From: Tetmemena sp. SeJ-2015 | Lineage: Eukaryota; Ciliophora; Spirotrichea; Sporadotrichida; Oxytrichidae | Direction of reading: 5' to 3' | Assembly (NCBI GenBank): GCA_027382625.1 | Contig: JAJKFJ010020715.1 | Coordinates: 62,001 to 126,000 of the forward strand | Length of the DNA: 64,000 nt | Shown: one piece after another, positions 1 to 12,800 of the stretch | How the letters are laid out: every line of letters starts with the position of its first letter | Numbering within the stretch: the first letter of the stretch is position 1 | The notes under the pieces: generated by a model | Database searches by the model: none | What the model was told of the DNA's origin: nothing | The model's input: only the letters and a program-made list of their open reading frames with translations | Translations under genes and position numbers: made by a program

Positions 1-2400
1 ACTTCGAGGTTAGGTCTGATTGCTCTTTTTCAAAGTTTAAGGGTAAAAGTTTAAGAGTGTGTCTTTTTTAGCCTCAGCTGCTCTCATACCCAGAGCCAGA
101 CTGTGATGATTGTTGTTAGCGGTGGTAGTGGTTCCACCAATTGTGTATCTTGAAGATTTGCGCCTTTTCTAATTATTCGATTAAGAAGTGCTTTAGCTCT
201 TCGCTTGGCTCTTAGAAGCCTCCTTGCCTGGTTACTGATGAAATTCATTCCTCTTATCAGAGGTTGGCATAGATTGCTGCTGCTTCAGTTACGGAATCGC
301 TTGCATGAACATTATCTTGTTGGGACTCACTAAATTTTAAGGGTTTTGAGACATACTCTCGAACATGAGTTGCTGGTTTTAATTCTACCTGTAATCGTAG
401 GTCTAGTTTTTAACTACCTTCTAGTTCTTTAAAGGGTTTAAGTTTCGAGAAACAGCTCCCTCAGACTCTCAATATTAGAGTGAAAAATAAATAACAATAA
501 TGATGCTAACTCTACTTAATCAGATTCTTCCTGTGATTTGAAAACCACCTATGAATCTGAGTTTATCATTTTCTCTAAGTTCTTGTTTGAGCTCTCTATC
601 TTTTTTAAACTCTAAGCATTATTTTGTGAATTCCCCAGAAAATTAGATATTCTTTACGATTCAATCATTTATCAAATAATAAGATAAGCATAAAAGCAAA
701 AATCATTTACTCTCTAGCTTGGTTGTACTTCTAGCCATTGATTTGCTCTGTTCCTTGTCTTGAAAGCTAAGATTCAGAGAGGGATCCATGATCCATTTAT
801 TTTTAAGGAGAGGAGTTGAAAGGCTTTTTAATTTCTTATTTATTGAGTGCTTGAGTAGAATAGGTCGATGCATATTAATTCTTCAGAGGCGATGAGATTT
901 TACTTTGTTGCTTCAACTCTAAATTATTTGACTTAGGATACTGCTTTTAAGAATCCTCTATTTATACTTAAAATGGATTAAAACTATGCATATTTTTAAT
1001 TTTGATGAAGTTGGTAAGGTCTTCACTCAGGGGCTCTTCTCTCCGTTGTTTGGGTTTTTCAGTCTATATAAATTACTCACCAATTTCATCTTAAGGGTTC
1101 TTATTACTCTGAAATGGAAATCTGAATTCTTGATTCACTTTTGACTTCGCAAATCTTTCTTCGATCTCCTATTTGAATTCTACAATATGCAAAAATGAAA
1201 TTCAACTATTGATATTATTTTTAGCTTACAAGCTCCTACTCTATTCGTTCGTTTATATACCTTGGTCGCCTAAGAGGTCCACAGGCAAATGCAACATAAT
1301 TGCCATTGGCTGCTCTCCTCTCCATCGAAAGTGCTTCTCTATGAGCCACTGAGTAGTAGTTGGTGAGATGGCCGATTTATGATTCTCTCTAATTTGCTCT
1401 GGCTTTGGAAGTTCGCAATTCTTCATAGCTTTTCAAACTCACTTGGGCTGGCTTTGTGCCATTTTATTAAGTGATTTCAGAGAGTTTCAAGATAGGAGAC
1501 TGAGGGAGCTTATTGCTATTCTGGAGTTGAGTCTAGTTGGCTGTACCTTAGCTGATGCGCTGTTTATTTGCAGGAGACTAGGTGGCAGAATATTGAATTT
1601 GGTCACTACATAAACAAATAATATCAGATATTATTTAAAGTATTATTGGTGTCTGTAAGGAGAGCGTTCAACCGACTAATTAGTAAAATTCTTATTTTGA
1701 TGAGATAAATGTTGGGTGTTAAAACTTTGGCCTGCGCTGCTTTGTCCACCAATTTATTTGAAATTATGAATCACCCTACTACCACAATTTCCATGGCTTT
1801 GTTGGGAAGGGGAGGAGTAAATTTATGAAGAGATGTTTGCAAGAGTTTAAAAATATTTTCCCATTAAAATGACATTTAACAACTTTTTATTAGAGTGTTG
1901 TTCTTGCTTTAGTTTTTAATAAGTTCAGTAGCTCCACCGATCTGATTTCTTGCCATCGTAACAGACTACGAAACAATATTGGAGCTGCTGAGGGTTTTGC
2001 TATGACTGTATTAACTTTGGTGCAACTGGTTCTTTTGACTAGAGTTTTAGGAGATTTCAAAAGAGGAGATCTGATGAGCAGCTCTGGGCTCTTACTTGCC
2101 TTACTTGAACTCTAGGCTTTGATTGTTTTGAGCAGTCAAGATCTTGGTATTGTCCATTGACTTGAGGAGCATGAGTTGTTATTGATCACGCTAGTTGTAG
2201 AACTAGTACTGAGGCTGGGGCGACATCAACTGTGGATTTATTGAGTAGGTGGTATAGATTTGATTGTTAAAGCCGCTGTGTTAGTTGACAGAGGATGTGA
2301 GGGAACTTTGCTGCTTGAATTTGTGATCTCCCGTTGTGGCGTGGTCTCGCTTGAAGGAGGTGATGATAGTTTGGGGTGCCTTCTTTCTTGCTTTTTTCAT
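1..2400 (-). CDS. Q/N/S-rich hypothetical protein, 3' end outside window
   Basis: The start is an ATG at 2400 (minus), beginning MKKARKKAPQTIITSFKR. The reading continues leftward with many in-frame TAA/TAG read as Gln and reaches the window edge with no TGA that cannot be placed in an intron. At least three GT..AG introns are visible: one from about 1260 (gtatat) down to about 1190, one spanning about 700-610, and one near 530-480. Two further interruptions near 1870-1800 and 1690-1600 lack usable splice sites and fit TA-bounded excision. The protein is basic at the start, then low-complexity with long Gln/Ser runs and a few denser patches such as TKPWKLWQQGDSQFQ. I recognise no domain, signal peptide or membrane segment. 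Coding is well supported; function is unknown. Confidence 0.7.
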
Positions 2401-2873
2401 ATGTTTTGATTTGATGATGTCCTATTATAATTATAAGGGGTTTTATATCATATTTTTTTAGAATTAAGAAGTTGATCATCCTTATGCTGGTGATAACTTT
2501 ATTAAATTTTACTCCTCAAACCGAAAACCTTGGCAAGATAACTACAGTTCTCATTGAATTTAAAAGCTAATTTATTTCTTTAGGTTGCGAATATTTCGAG
2601 TAGAAATCAAACCATGGATGAAATTAGAATTATATCAGATTAAGTTTATTAAGAAAAATGATTTTCCTCTTGCTCTTCGAAAGTATATTGAATTCTTCAT
2701 TGTAGTCTTGTTCCTTTGAGTTCCTATGATAAAATTAAACTTATTCTAGATCGCTATATAACTATATATATCTTTAAATGAGGCGTCATTTCTTATAGTT
2801 CATTTATATAAGAATTGAGAAGTTAATCCCAAGAGTTAAATATTCAATTGCATATTATAATTACGGCAAGTAA
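2401..2873. other. AT-rich intergenic spacer
   Basis: AT-rich DNA between the start of the leftmost gene and the GC-rich transposase relic. I see no supportable frame, RNA gene or terminal inverted repeat. It presumably holds the promoter of the minus-strand gene. Confidence 0.4.
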
Positions 2874-3930
2874 TGGATTCGACGCATCCTGTTCCACGTC
2901 GCAAGAGGAAGCTCGATGTCTACCTAGGCGATCAATGCCAAAACAGCCATCATTAGGCGGCGGTTCGCTTCCTTCCCAACCAAAACCTCATCCCCTATCT
3001 CGAGAGCCTTAGCCAGCATGGCCTCTCTATGAGACTAAATAGGATAGGGCCCTCCAAAGTGCATTTGAAAGTAACGCTGTCGCACGATCAGCACTTGTAT
3101 GCGATACTGCTTCGGTATGGAACCCTCCGCAGCGACGACTCCTTTCTCCGGAGTTACAACCAGGTGGCCGAAATAACAGTAATCAAACCGAGCACTGTTG
3201 CCATGATAGTGCAGAGATGGAGGCTCAATGGCTTCATCTACGAATCGCGGGGATCGCAAAGCGGCGGCAAGAGGAAGATCCTTCCCGAGGCCGAGGAGCG
3301 CATAACGACTGCCAAGCTTCTGCTCGAGACTGCCCACATGAGCTTGAAGGACCGCGTATACTACAAAGAGGTGCACCTGGACATGCCACGAGTCTGCCCC
3401 GCCACCCTGATGAAGCTCTTCCACCTCAACAAAGTCTACTTTCGCTCTGCGGGCTACTCCTACATTAGCAAGGGCGAGCGTAGGCGCCAGTTGGAGGACA
3501 GGCAGCAGGAGTTTTCGAAAGCCATAACGAGGTGGATGTTCGAAGGCCGTGAGCTGATCTACATTGACGAGTCCTCCTTCCACAGGTGGCAGTCCTTGAG
3601 GCGGACCTGGCTGAAGCGGTCGATGACAGTACGATTCCAAATGTGCGCGGTTGCTCAGCCACAATCATAGGTGCAATCAGCTTGAGGAGCGGACTCGTCC
3701 ACCACCACATCTTCACTGGTAGCAACAATGTTGGCCACTTCACTACCATCCTCCAGCGCCTCCTTCAGGTTGCCTCCCAGAGCTGTATCGTCATCATGGA
3801 CAACCTGAGCATTCACAAGAGCCAGAAAGGTCAAGGACCTCTTCCAAGGCAACTAAGTCCTGGCCTACCTTCCCCCTTCAGCTGCTCTCTGAATCCAATC
3901 AAGCCGCCCGAATGGAAGCCTAATCTATAA
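2874..3930 (+). pseudogene. Tc1/mariner-IS630-like transposase relic, GC-rich
   Basis: An ATG at 2874 opens a frame (MDSTHPVPRRKRKLDVY) that passes an in-frame TAG near 2955 as Gln and continues to about 3640. It has an N-terminal helix-turn-helix region (VAEITVIKPSTVAMIVQRW) and then the catalytic core. The first DDE aspartate is in YIDESSFHRW. After a frameshift near 3600-3650 the second is in VIMDNLSIHKS. After two more shifts a YLPPS...LNPIK end follows, where this family normally has Glu after NPI. The third acidic residue therefore looks replaced by Lys. Three frame changes and the short C-terminus (family about 330-350 aa) mark it as dead. GC content is visibly far above the surrounding AT-rich DNA, which suggests recent arrival or different ancestry. 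It lies in MIC-limited-looking spacer between two genes. I could not find terminal inverted repeats by eye. Confidence 0.8.
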
Positions 3931-4085
3931 TAATATCGGAAGCCATCTTGGAGTATTATTCTTTTAATCTTGTCAATTCTCATATAAATGAACTATTAGT
4001 AGCCTCTGATTGGGATCGCCGTATCTATTAAAATCGCCAGCACCTCCTGCCCTTCTCTAAACTCTCACTTTGAAATGCTCATCCA

Positions 4086-7000
4086 TCATAATTTAAAAAT
4101 CTATTCACATTTTTATAAATCGATCATAACTTCTCCTTTGTGCATGCCTCCTCCTTAATTATGTGAGTCATATTAATTCATTTGAGATCTCTCTGGGGAT
4201 AAGCTTCTACTGCCACCTACTACTCCTTTCCTCTCTTAATCCTTAGAGAATATTCCTTTGGAAGGGCTGTTCAAAAGCTCCATCATAGTTTGCTTATCCT
4301 ACTTGCTCTCTAGGTACTTGCCCGCTCTTATAAAGATCTCATCTTTCACCCTCGTAATTTAATCATGAAGAAAAAATGCATATCTCAAATATTCTAATTT
4401 TGTCTTTGAGTCTTGAAGCCAATTAACTTACTCTCTTCATAAGCAGTTCATATTCCTTATCACTGTACTTGAATCTCTCTTCTTTTATTGAACTCACTGT
4501 TAAACGTTTAATCAACGCTACTAAATCACCTAAGAACTAATCATTGTCAGTCTACACTTCTAAACTCCTCACATTTCTCAGCTATTTAGGTTGAGGAGGC
4601 AAGTCTTACCCAACTCCTCAAAATAGCATAATACAGTTTATAAAAATTATATCCTAGACTATGAGTGTGTGAAGCCAGTGCAGACTTCTTCAAAAGCTGC
4701 TAGAGTTTATTCATTTAGACATGAAGAGTTTGCTGCTGTTGAATAATCATTTGAATCAACTGATCCTTGGAGTAAGTACTTAGACTTTCATAGTTTAGCA
4801 GAAACATTGCTTGGTTTTAGTTGGCTTGAGGAGTTAAGTTTGTTTTTATCATATCGCTGCTCCTATTCTAGGACATCTTGTTGTAGAAAGTCTGCAAGTC
4901 TTCTTAACTGAAACTAGGGATGCCGTAAAAAAAAAATGATAAATAAAAATTTAGTCGTATACCGCCAACAGATTTCCTAGTCATAACTGAAATTAATTTA
5001 TTATATTTAATGCTATAAATTTGGCTTCTGACTTTAGGAAATTGCTGAATTGTACTGAATTATGGATTCCCTCCTCTAAAATTGCTATCATAGCTACTTT
5101 CTTGATTAGTAAGAGATCCATCTTTTTGTGCTCGATACATGAGTAGTTCGCTAGTGTTATATTTAGGGTCTTGGCTTTCTAAGAATTAAGGATAGTTTCC
5201 AAAAACGAATTGCTGCGAAGGTATAACTTAATCAAGTTTGCTGCTAGTTGTGATGTTTATCATATTCCTTTGATTCAGGAAAGCAAGGTGCTGTTGTGGT
5301 GAGAGGCTGTTATTCATGTTTGGGGGATGTTGCAATCTTAAAGTGTCGCCTGAGTTGGTATCTATCATCATCTAAATTTAGTTATATCCTTTTTTGATAT
5401 TCAAATTAAGATTATAGTAAAATTTTTTAAAGATATAGTTCAATTGAGTTGGAGAAATTGAACTTTGAAATTCTTTTGTCTGAACTGCAGAGAGATCACC
5501 CTGATTTCTTAAGTGACTTACTCTCCTCATAGCAGCTAATTCATACATCCCAACTCTTTGAATTGACTTTCTGAGGCTGCGACTAGCTTATTCAGCAAGA
5601 ACTTGCGTGGATTTCGCAATTTCTTCTTCATTTCTTTGCCTTTGGTTTTGCAAATACTCCTATCCCAAATCATCCTAATCATAATCTTCATCCTCTATAA
5701 AAGATAAATGAATATAAATTAAATTCCTCAACTATGTATTACTGGTTATCATCCAGCTCTAGAGTTTAATCTAAATCTTTCTGTGGATTATTCCTTCTTA
5801 ATTAAGTATCCTTCTCTTAATGTCTATTTTACTTGGGATCTTCATCATCATTTTCTTTGACTCCATTCTTTTTGAATCTGTGAGAGTTTTACTGCTCATG
5901 AAAATAGCATTCTTAATAAAAATAACACAATTTTAATGAATTTACTTGAACTTGGAAGTAGATCCTTTTGCCTAAGAATCTTATATTGAGTTAGCTGTAT
6001 TTAACTTTTAAAAAGATAAAATTCAATTTTAAGATACAATTATAACTCCTTAAGTTTTGCATTTCTTTCTCCCTCTCTTATATCATTGACTCCTATCTTA
6101 CCGAATACTGAGCTGGCAGCATGCATAATATCATTGTTATTGCCAATAATGTTGCTTGAGCTTTTCTTATTCTGGACAGTGCACTGGCATTTGAATTAGA
6201 CTTAGAGTTTAACTTGAGCCCAGTTCCTTTGATTAAACCTAGCTCTTCGCAGCGAGCGATTGAGAGAGGCCTTTTTAAAGCTAAACTGGTTCGCTAGTTT
6301 ACTTTTGCAGATCTTTATTCGCTACTGTGCCATTTGTCCCATCCTTCATATTCATTTTAAAGAAAAAGATATTTAAAAAAAATACAATAGGTTATTTTAG
6401 TGTCTTGACTCGTAATGGTGACCTTAAGATTATTCATACGGGGTGAGTTTCCCATAGAGATAGGTCTACTTAAATCTTCCTCCAGTTTTCTCTGAGACCC
6501 TTTCTGATTATCAAGATTAAATGTATGCTTGAATAAGTCTAATTATCAGTCATGAGTTGCTTGGCAACTGCAACTGTCTTGTTTCTTTGTCTTGGACTAT
6601 GATTAGTAAAGTATTCACTCTACTGACCGTCTACAGCATCCCTTATTGACTCTCCTTAACTATCAGATACTTGACTATTTCTCTTGTAATGACCCATGCC
6701 ACCGACAACGCTGCTTCCTTAACCAAGACCAGTTCCACTCTTGAGCAAAGCGCTTCCAAGTTTGTTTACTTAATTTTGAGAAGATAGCAAGTTACCTCTT
6801 GAGGAAGAAGCGTTGTATTATGACTGATCCTGATTCCTAGACTTAGAAATATATCATATCATACTATTTTTAAAAACTGTCTACTATCTGCTTGATTCAT
6901 TATCTTTGTGATTACCTTGCCTTGGAATTTGAAAGCCCTGCTCATGTTGGAACTAGATCTAGCACTCCTTCCATCCTCGCTCATTTCATTGAAATGCATG

Positions 7001-9668
7001 GATTAGTTCTCAAAGTTCATCTATCTATCTGTGTCGCCATGCACTTTATCATACTCCTCGTACTTGTTTCTCAAACTGTTCAGCCTGCTTTGAATAAAGT
7101 CCTTGTCCTCGCATTTCCTCTCTAGATCTTTGATCAACTCCTCTTTTTCATAGATGCTCTCTCTGAGCTTATCCATATCCTCTATTATGCGCGCTTTTTC
7201 TAATCTACTTTGCTATACCTCGATCTACATCAGATCACAGTTCTAGGTTAGAGTCTTTTCCGTATTTCTCTTCTGCTCAGTAGTCGTATTGAGCTATTCT
7301 TATAGCTTATCTACTTTGATCTGTAGCTGAATCTTTTCAAAGCGAAGTGAGTCTCCTTTGTCCTTAAGCTCATCCAATTACCTCTGTAAATCATAGGTAA
7401 GTTCCTCCATGGATTAAGCCTGCGTGCCTACTGTTGCAGTCTGCGTTTGCTTCAAGAATCGAGCCAATATCTTCTTGGCTGTAGTTTTCTACACATCCTT
7501 TATCTGCGTATTAAATTCGGTTTCTATCTCTTTGACTACTTTCTCTCTTTGATAGACATTATCTCCGAGTTTGTTCCCCTTCGTTCTCTGCATCTATTCC
7601 TATCAACTCTAAGAGTTTGTTTATGTCTTTATAGCCCTTTAGGTTATTGCGGATGTCTTTCAATGAAGCACTCACTCCACTGAACTTGCTTCTATCCATG
7701 CATAAAAGTGAATGTTAAAATATCGAATAAAATTCCATGTTCTAATCTCGCTCTAAATCATCTGCTCCCAAGTTTTCTTAAGTGTGTCTGCAGAAAGAAA
7801 TTCATCGATCGATTTCACAAACAAAGCTCTCTTAAGTTAATCAAGAATAATTATATAGTCTCTTCTTTTTTAGACCATCTTGCACTGAATCCTGCTCATC
7901 TAATTCACCCATTTGCTTGAGAAAGTATGCCTCTATGCTCTGAGTTTTCTTAAATATTTCAAACTCCTCTTTTGCGCGTGCTACTTCATTCTCCAACTCT
8001 TTCATAGCAGTCAGCTCTAGTTTAATTCTGGTCTCTGATAATGAATTCAAATCTGCAAACTAGATATTTAGGCCCTTCAATCGTCAGTTAGAGCCTTTCA
8101 GTCGTATGGAGCAGTCTTTCTTCAATGATTAGTACTTAGAAGATTAAATTCTCTAGATAGCTTGTAGGTAATATCTTAATATTCAATAGATAGTCTTGTT
8201 TTCAATTAACTTTGTCTCTGAGGGTTGCATCTTCTCTCTAATGGACATTTCTAATTCATCGAGCTGCTGCTCAAACTTATTTAGCTCTCTTTTAGAAATA
8301 ACTTTGAGTGTCTTCATGCTGCCTCTCTCAAAGCTTTTAAAGAATGCAGATTGGCAAGGCTTTGAAGGTTTGACTAGCTTGGAATGTGGGACATGTCTGC
8401 GAAGTATTAAAATGCTATCCTTATTAAAAGTTGAATAACTAAGTATTGTTGAACTGAAGAATTGTCAGCATGCTTGTTCGATATCATAGATTAGGACACT
8501 ATCCCATAGCTTGAGGGATCAGCCATCAAATCTCTTAAGCTTGCTGTGTTTACATTAAACCCACTGTTTAGATTGTTTTTACTCATTCTAGTAAGATTTG
8601 GATTGAATACTCCGGTATCTTAACTCGCAAGAAAGTCCATAAACGAGGAAGTTTCTAAAGATAAAAATAAATATATAGAATCTCTACTAGGTGTTATAGC
8701 CGATTGATTTAAAATGCCTCTGAGATGAGGCTGATTCAAAGGATTTGATTGATCGATTAGAGTTTTGAGCTGAGATTTTATCATGCTCTTGCTTGCTCCT
8801 AGACTCTCGTGTCCAAGGCTGCTGTGTGTTTATTTCTTTCTTTGGATAAAATTTGCCGACTGGTCAACTGCATTCTTATTGAGTACATTTGAAATGTAAG
8901 AAATCTAATGCGTGATATAACTCACTTTTATACAACCTTTAGATTTGCTCCCATGTAATCATACTCATTCGCTTATTGAATACTATAGAAGACATCAGAT
9001 GCATCCTTCTCAAAATTAAGTTAGTTAGAATTGTGTTAGAGAGTGAACTTCATGTTAGAGAACTCCTGCTCAACTGACTTATACCTCTCTTATTAAGACT
9101 AAGCTTTGAGAGTTCTTATGTGATCAGATAACTAATTGCTAAAATATTTATTTAATTTTATTTACAATTAATGCTCGCACTTTGACGCATTGCTTCATTT
9201 CTGCTTTCACTGATTTACTCACCATTTTATAAAGGACATTAGAAATGGCTTGCAAAAAAGTTCTATATTTTGAACTAGTGGCTGCAAAAACTATATGCCT
9301 TTTATGGCTTCTCTTTTGTCATAGGTCTTGAGAACAGACTTGCTTCCCTGCTTAAGCTTTATATCTATGGAACTTTATCCTTTAAAACCTAATAAAGCCC
9401 CAGCTGATGGATCCGCTTATTTGTGCTAAAGCAGCTTACTCAAACTCTTTTTATTTCCCTAAGCTGAGGCAACTGAGCAACTTATTTAATTAAGTATTTT
9501 AAGATGGATTTCAATATATAAGCTGTACTAATTATAAGGAGCTTAGATACTAGCAGGTAAAATGCTTGAGTTTAAATCCCCTAAGGTTGATCCTTAGTTG
9601 AAACTTATACTCTGAAAAGACTGTTGCAGACCCTGTCTTTTGGAATTGGTAGAAGATTTCTCGCCCAT
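4086..9668 (-). CDS. Long coiled-coil protein, unknown function
   Basis: The ATG at 9668 (MGEKSSTNSKRQGLQQSF) begins a minus-strand coding region ending at a TGA at 4086-4088. The N-terminus is Ser/Gln-rich. Several heptad-rich blocks follow, for example around 9130-8950, 8340-7850 and 7690-7080 (KLRESIYEKEELIKDLERK). The rest is a charged, N/Q-rich C-terminal half. Gln is often TAA/TAG. Clear GT..AG introns include about 9230-9200, 8940-8900 and 6910-6830. A 39-bp repeat-bounded insert (8402-8440) and probable TA-bounded inserts (near 5720 and 4935-5030) interrupt it. Frame slips occur at homopolymers, for example GGGG near 7580, where reading GGG restores the frame. The product would be well over 1000 residues, probably a structural or cytoskeletal protein. 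No known domain is recognised. Confidence 0.7.
8402..8440 (-). other. Candidate IES, 39 bp, pointer AATACTT
   Basis: On the coding (minus) strand an AT-rich segment is flanked by a 7-bp direct repeat AATACTT (plus-strand AAGTATT at 8402-8408 and 8441-8447). Removing one repeat and the segment joins SSVQQY to FADMSHIPSQ in frame. There are no GT..AG ends. Its length is a multiple of three and it lacks TGA, so frame alone would not reveal it. Confidence 0.7.
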
Positions 9669-9841
9669 CGAGGTTCCAACAATTTAAGGAAACTTAGAGT
9701 AAGATTCCTTCGCATCTGTGGCCACCGGATATAAGACGAGTGACTTATTAAATGTAATTTAACAATCAGTAATTTTATTCAGCTCCTAATGTTTTCTCCT
9801 GCTCTCAACACTCTCATCAAATTTTTAAATGAGAACATGTA

Positions 9842-12800
9842 TCAATTAATCTTAAATTTTGGTAGTTAGTTGTGCACTATATTGCTTCTATTTAGCGAAA
9901 TTTCTTGATCGTTTATGAACTGTGACTCTACCTAATTTTTGGATTGTTGTCTAACTTTGTTGAACTAAGCTTTGCTTGAATTTTTGAAAGTCCCTTCGAT
10001 TTTATTTCCCTCTATCCCGTCTAAATTGCCTTTATCTCTCTCACTTATGCCTTTGGAGTAGAATCCTTGTTTTGAAATCTGTTTGCTTTGCTGTTTCTTA
10101 TTTTTCACCAAGTCCTTTTTTTAGTTTGGACTTGATCTGTACTATTCTTGTGATTCATATGGAGTGTCCTAATTGAATCTCTAATCTGCTGTCCCTTTTT
10201 GAAACCCTGTCTTTTCTTTGTCATTATAGAATTGTATTTGTCTTTTAGGTGGACAGGACCTTCAGTAAAAAGTATATTAATAATTATTTTGAAAGATAAA
10301 TAATGGGGTCAGAGAAGGGTGTCCATGATAAGCTGTTATTGGCTGAATAAGGTCAATATTGCTTTGACTTTAACTTGTAGCTCCCTCAGGATGGTATTCT
10401 GAGTTTTAGTCACCCAAATTACTCCCTTCACTCTAAAGAAGTGAATCTTTACGCAGGAAAGGAGAGTCCTAGTAATAGGGGTCACTGTAGGGATGGTAAT
10501 CACCTTCTGTTAAAATCCAATATTTTGATTGGACTAGGGAGTTATAGAATCATTACATTTAATTAAAGGCTAAATAATTCAAAAAAATAAAATTAAAATA
10601 TATACGATTTAATGAAAAATCTAACTAAAAATATCAAAACTTTACAGAAGAAGAAAAATTCAACATTTAGTTCAGATCTACTTATACTTAATCAAACTTT
10701 GACTTCTAACTAACTATTGGTATTCTGCTCTCGTATTCACAATAGAATTAAATTCATTACATTATAATACTTAATTGAAGATGGATTTTGTGAAGGACCA
10801 TTAGATTAGTTTAAATTTTGCTGTTGACTCTAGGATCCATAGTTGAGTGCGGTATTGCTGCCTATTGTTCCCTTAAAAGATTATCTTTGACTTGAAGATT
10901 CCTCACTTCCTAAAGTAGCCGCAAATCCTCCCAAATTAGAAGATTAAACACGATGCAGCTCGCGAGAGGCAGTCTTGACATGGAAAGTATTCCTCTAAGG
11001 GAAATTCTATCTATCAAATCCTGCTCCGAGAAAAGCATGACTAGAGTTTTACGAATTAAGTTGATGTCCCGCTTGAAGATTCCCCTGTCCCTTACTATTT
11101 TAAAGTGTAGGTTAGGAAGTTATCTGTGTAGATCTTAGAATGGGGAAGAAGCTAGAAATTGTCTTAGTTGCCAAGTTTATAAGGTCATCTTTGGATTGGG
11201 AGTTCCAAAGTTTATCTCTGAGTAGACTAACTTCCGAGAACAAAAGCAGCATGGTCTTTTCTTTCAACACACATTTGGGGCCAATTAACTTGCTGATTAG
11301 ATCCCTAAAATTGTTAAAGTTGAAGAACTGATTCTTTGCCTTGTCAAATTCAAAATCCTTAAGCTTGCTATCCAGTTCTTTCTAGATAAGCTTTTGCTCA
11401 TTCTTTGCGAGGGTATGAATTTTGAAGCACATAACTCTGATTAAGGGATCCTGTAGGATGAAATTTCTCTTCTTCAAATGAGGATTTATGAGCTGCTCTA
11501 ATTTCTGGAGACTGATGAATTGAGTCTTTGTCTGAGAACTTGTCTCAGGGCTAAGACCAGAGACATAATTTGCTTTTAGGAACTCATAGAGCACAATTAT
11601 GAGAAACTCAGTTAGCTAATCGTTTAGGGCAGTCCATAGCACCTCTCTCACCTATTCAAAGGGTATCTGCTATTAACTAGACTATCGGCTGGAAAGCTGA
11701 CCCTCCAAATGAAGACTGTGATGCTTATCCTCGAATGCTTACTTCAATCTCTTACTGAAAGCTGCTTGAGTGTCTTTGACCACAGTCTGCAATTTAGGAG
11801 TAAAAATTAAATTATTTAATAAGGTTCTTGCAATATAAGAAGGGCTAAATCGTTTATCAGTAATAAACCAGGACGAGAATCCTACAAATCCTCCTTCATT
11901 CCCTTAATTATTAATTTATGAGAAAATATTAAAATGAACTTAAGGAGAGGAGAACCAACTTATCTTATAGCTGAAACGGTTTGCTATAATTTCAGAGAAG
12001 TTAAAGCCTTTTTAGGTGGGGATTTTTTTCGTTCATAAAATCCCTATATTCCAGAAGTAGTATTGAAAATACAAATATTTATGATACAGTCTAAATTGAC
12101 AAGCCTTGAAGTGTCTGATGAAATATTTTAATGATTGCTATTCTAGAACAGGGTTAGCTCATTCTTTTCTTTGCTCTCTCTAAAACACTAAGAGTGCCCT
12201 CGTAATCCCAAAGTTTCACACTCTTTAAATCCTCCTTTAAAACTGAGAAGATCATGAGCGACTGGACATTTTGTAAAAATAAAATTATCCTATCTACTAT
12301 GTAGCCTTTCTTCCTTGAAATCATTCTTGACTAGAGAGGGATATATCTACCTCACTCTAAATAGGTACTTCATGGCCTCTTGCATTTCATATTTCCTATT
12401 CTTAAATAGCACAAGCTACTCTGCTTACTTTGCATCTACAAAGAAATCAGCAGCTTGATCTGAGTCAGAATTGCTTTCCTCTTCCTCCTCCTACAACTCC
12501 CTTTATCTTTCCTCTTTCACTTTTTGTTCCAAAGTGTATTTGGGAGGACTCTCAAATATATTCAGTAGCAGGTACTAAACAGTCGAAAACCTGAAATAGT
12601 CTTGATCCTCAGTTTGCTGTCCAAGGAGAAGATGGAATAGCTATTGCAGACAAGTATTTGCGTGCTCGCAATCTTTGAGCAGTATAGTCAATTCCTGCAA
12701 AGATAGATTGTAATCAAAAATATAATCAGTGATTTTTCATACTTATAGAACTTGAATTTTATGTTCTCTAATAAAGTGCTTGACCAAGAAAGCTGAGAAC

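Noticed and set aside
615..700. AGAG-bounded IES in the leftmost gene
   Set aside because: A GT..AG intron with a slightly different boundary gives a better continuing frame, so no IES is needed.
3035..3749. Minus-strand open frames opposite the transposase
   Set aside because: Antisense shadows of a GC-rich coding region. No family resemblance, whereas the plus strand shows HTH and DDE motifs.
4300..4420. IES with an AG pointer in the first coiled-coil gene
   Set aside because: A canonical GT..AG intron ending at gatgag explains the join in frame.
10303..10827. Plus-strand ORF with TAA/TAG as Gln, starting MGSEKGVHDKLLLAEQGQYC
   Set aside because: The minus strand of the same DNA reads much better (SPFLRKDSLLQSEGSNLGDQ) and continues the large coiled-coil gene on both sides.
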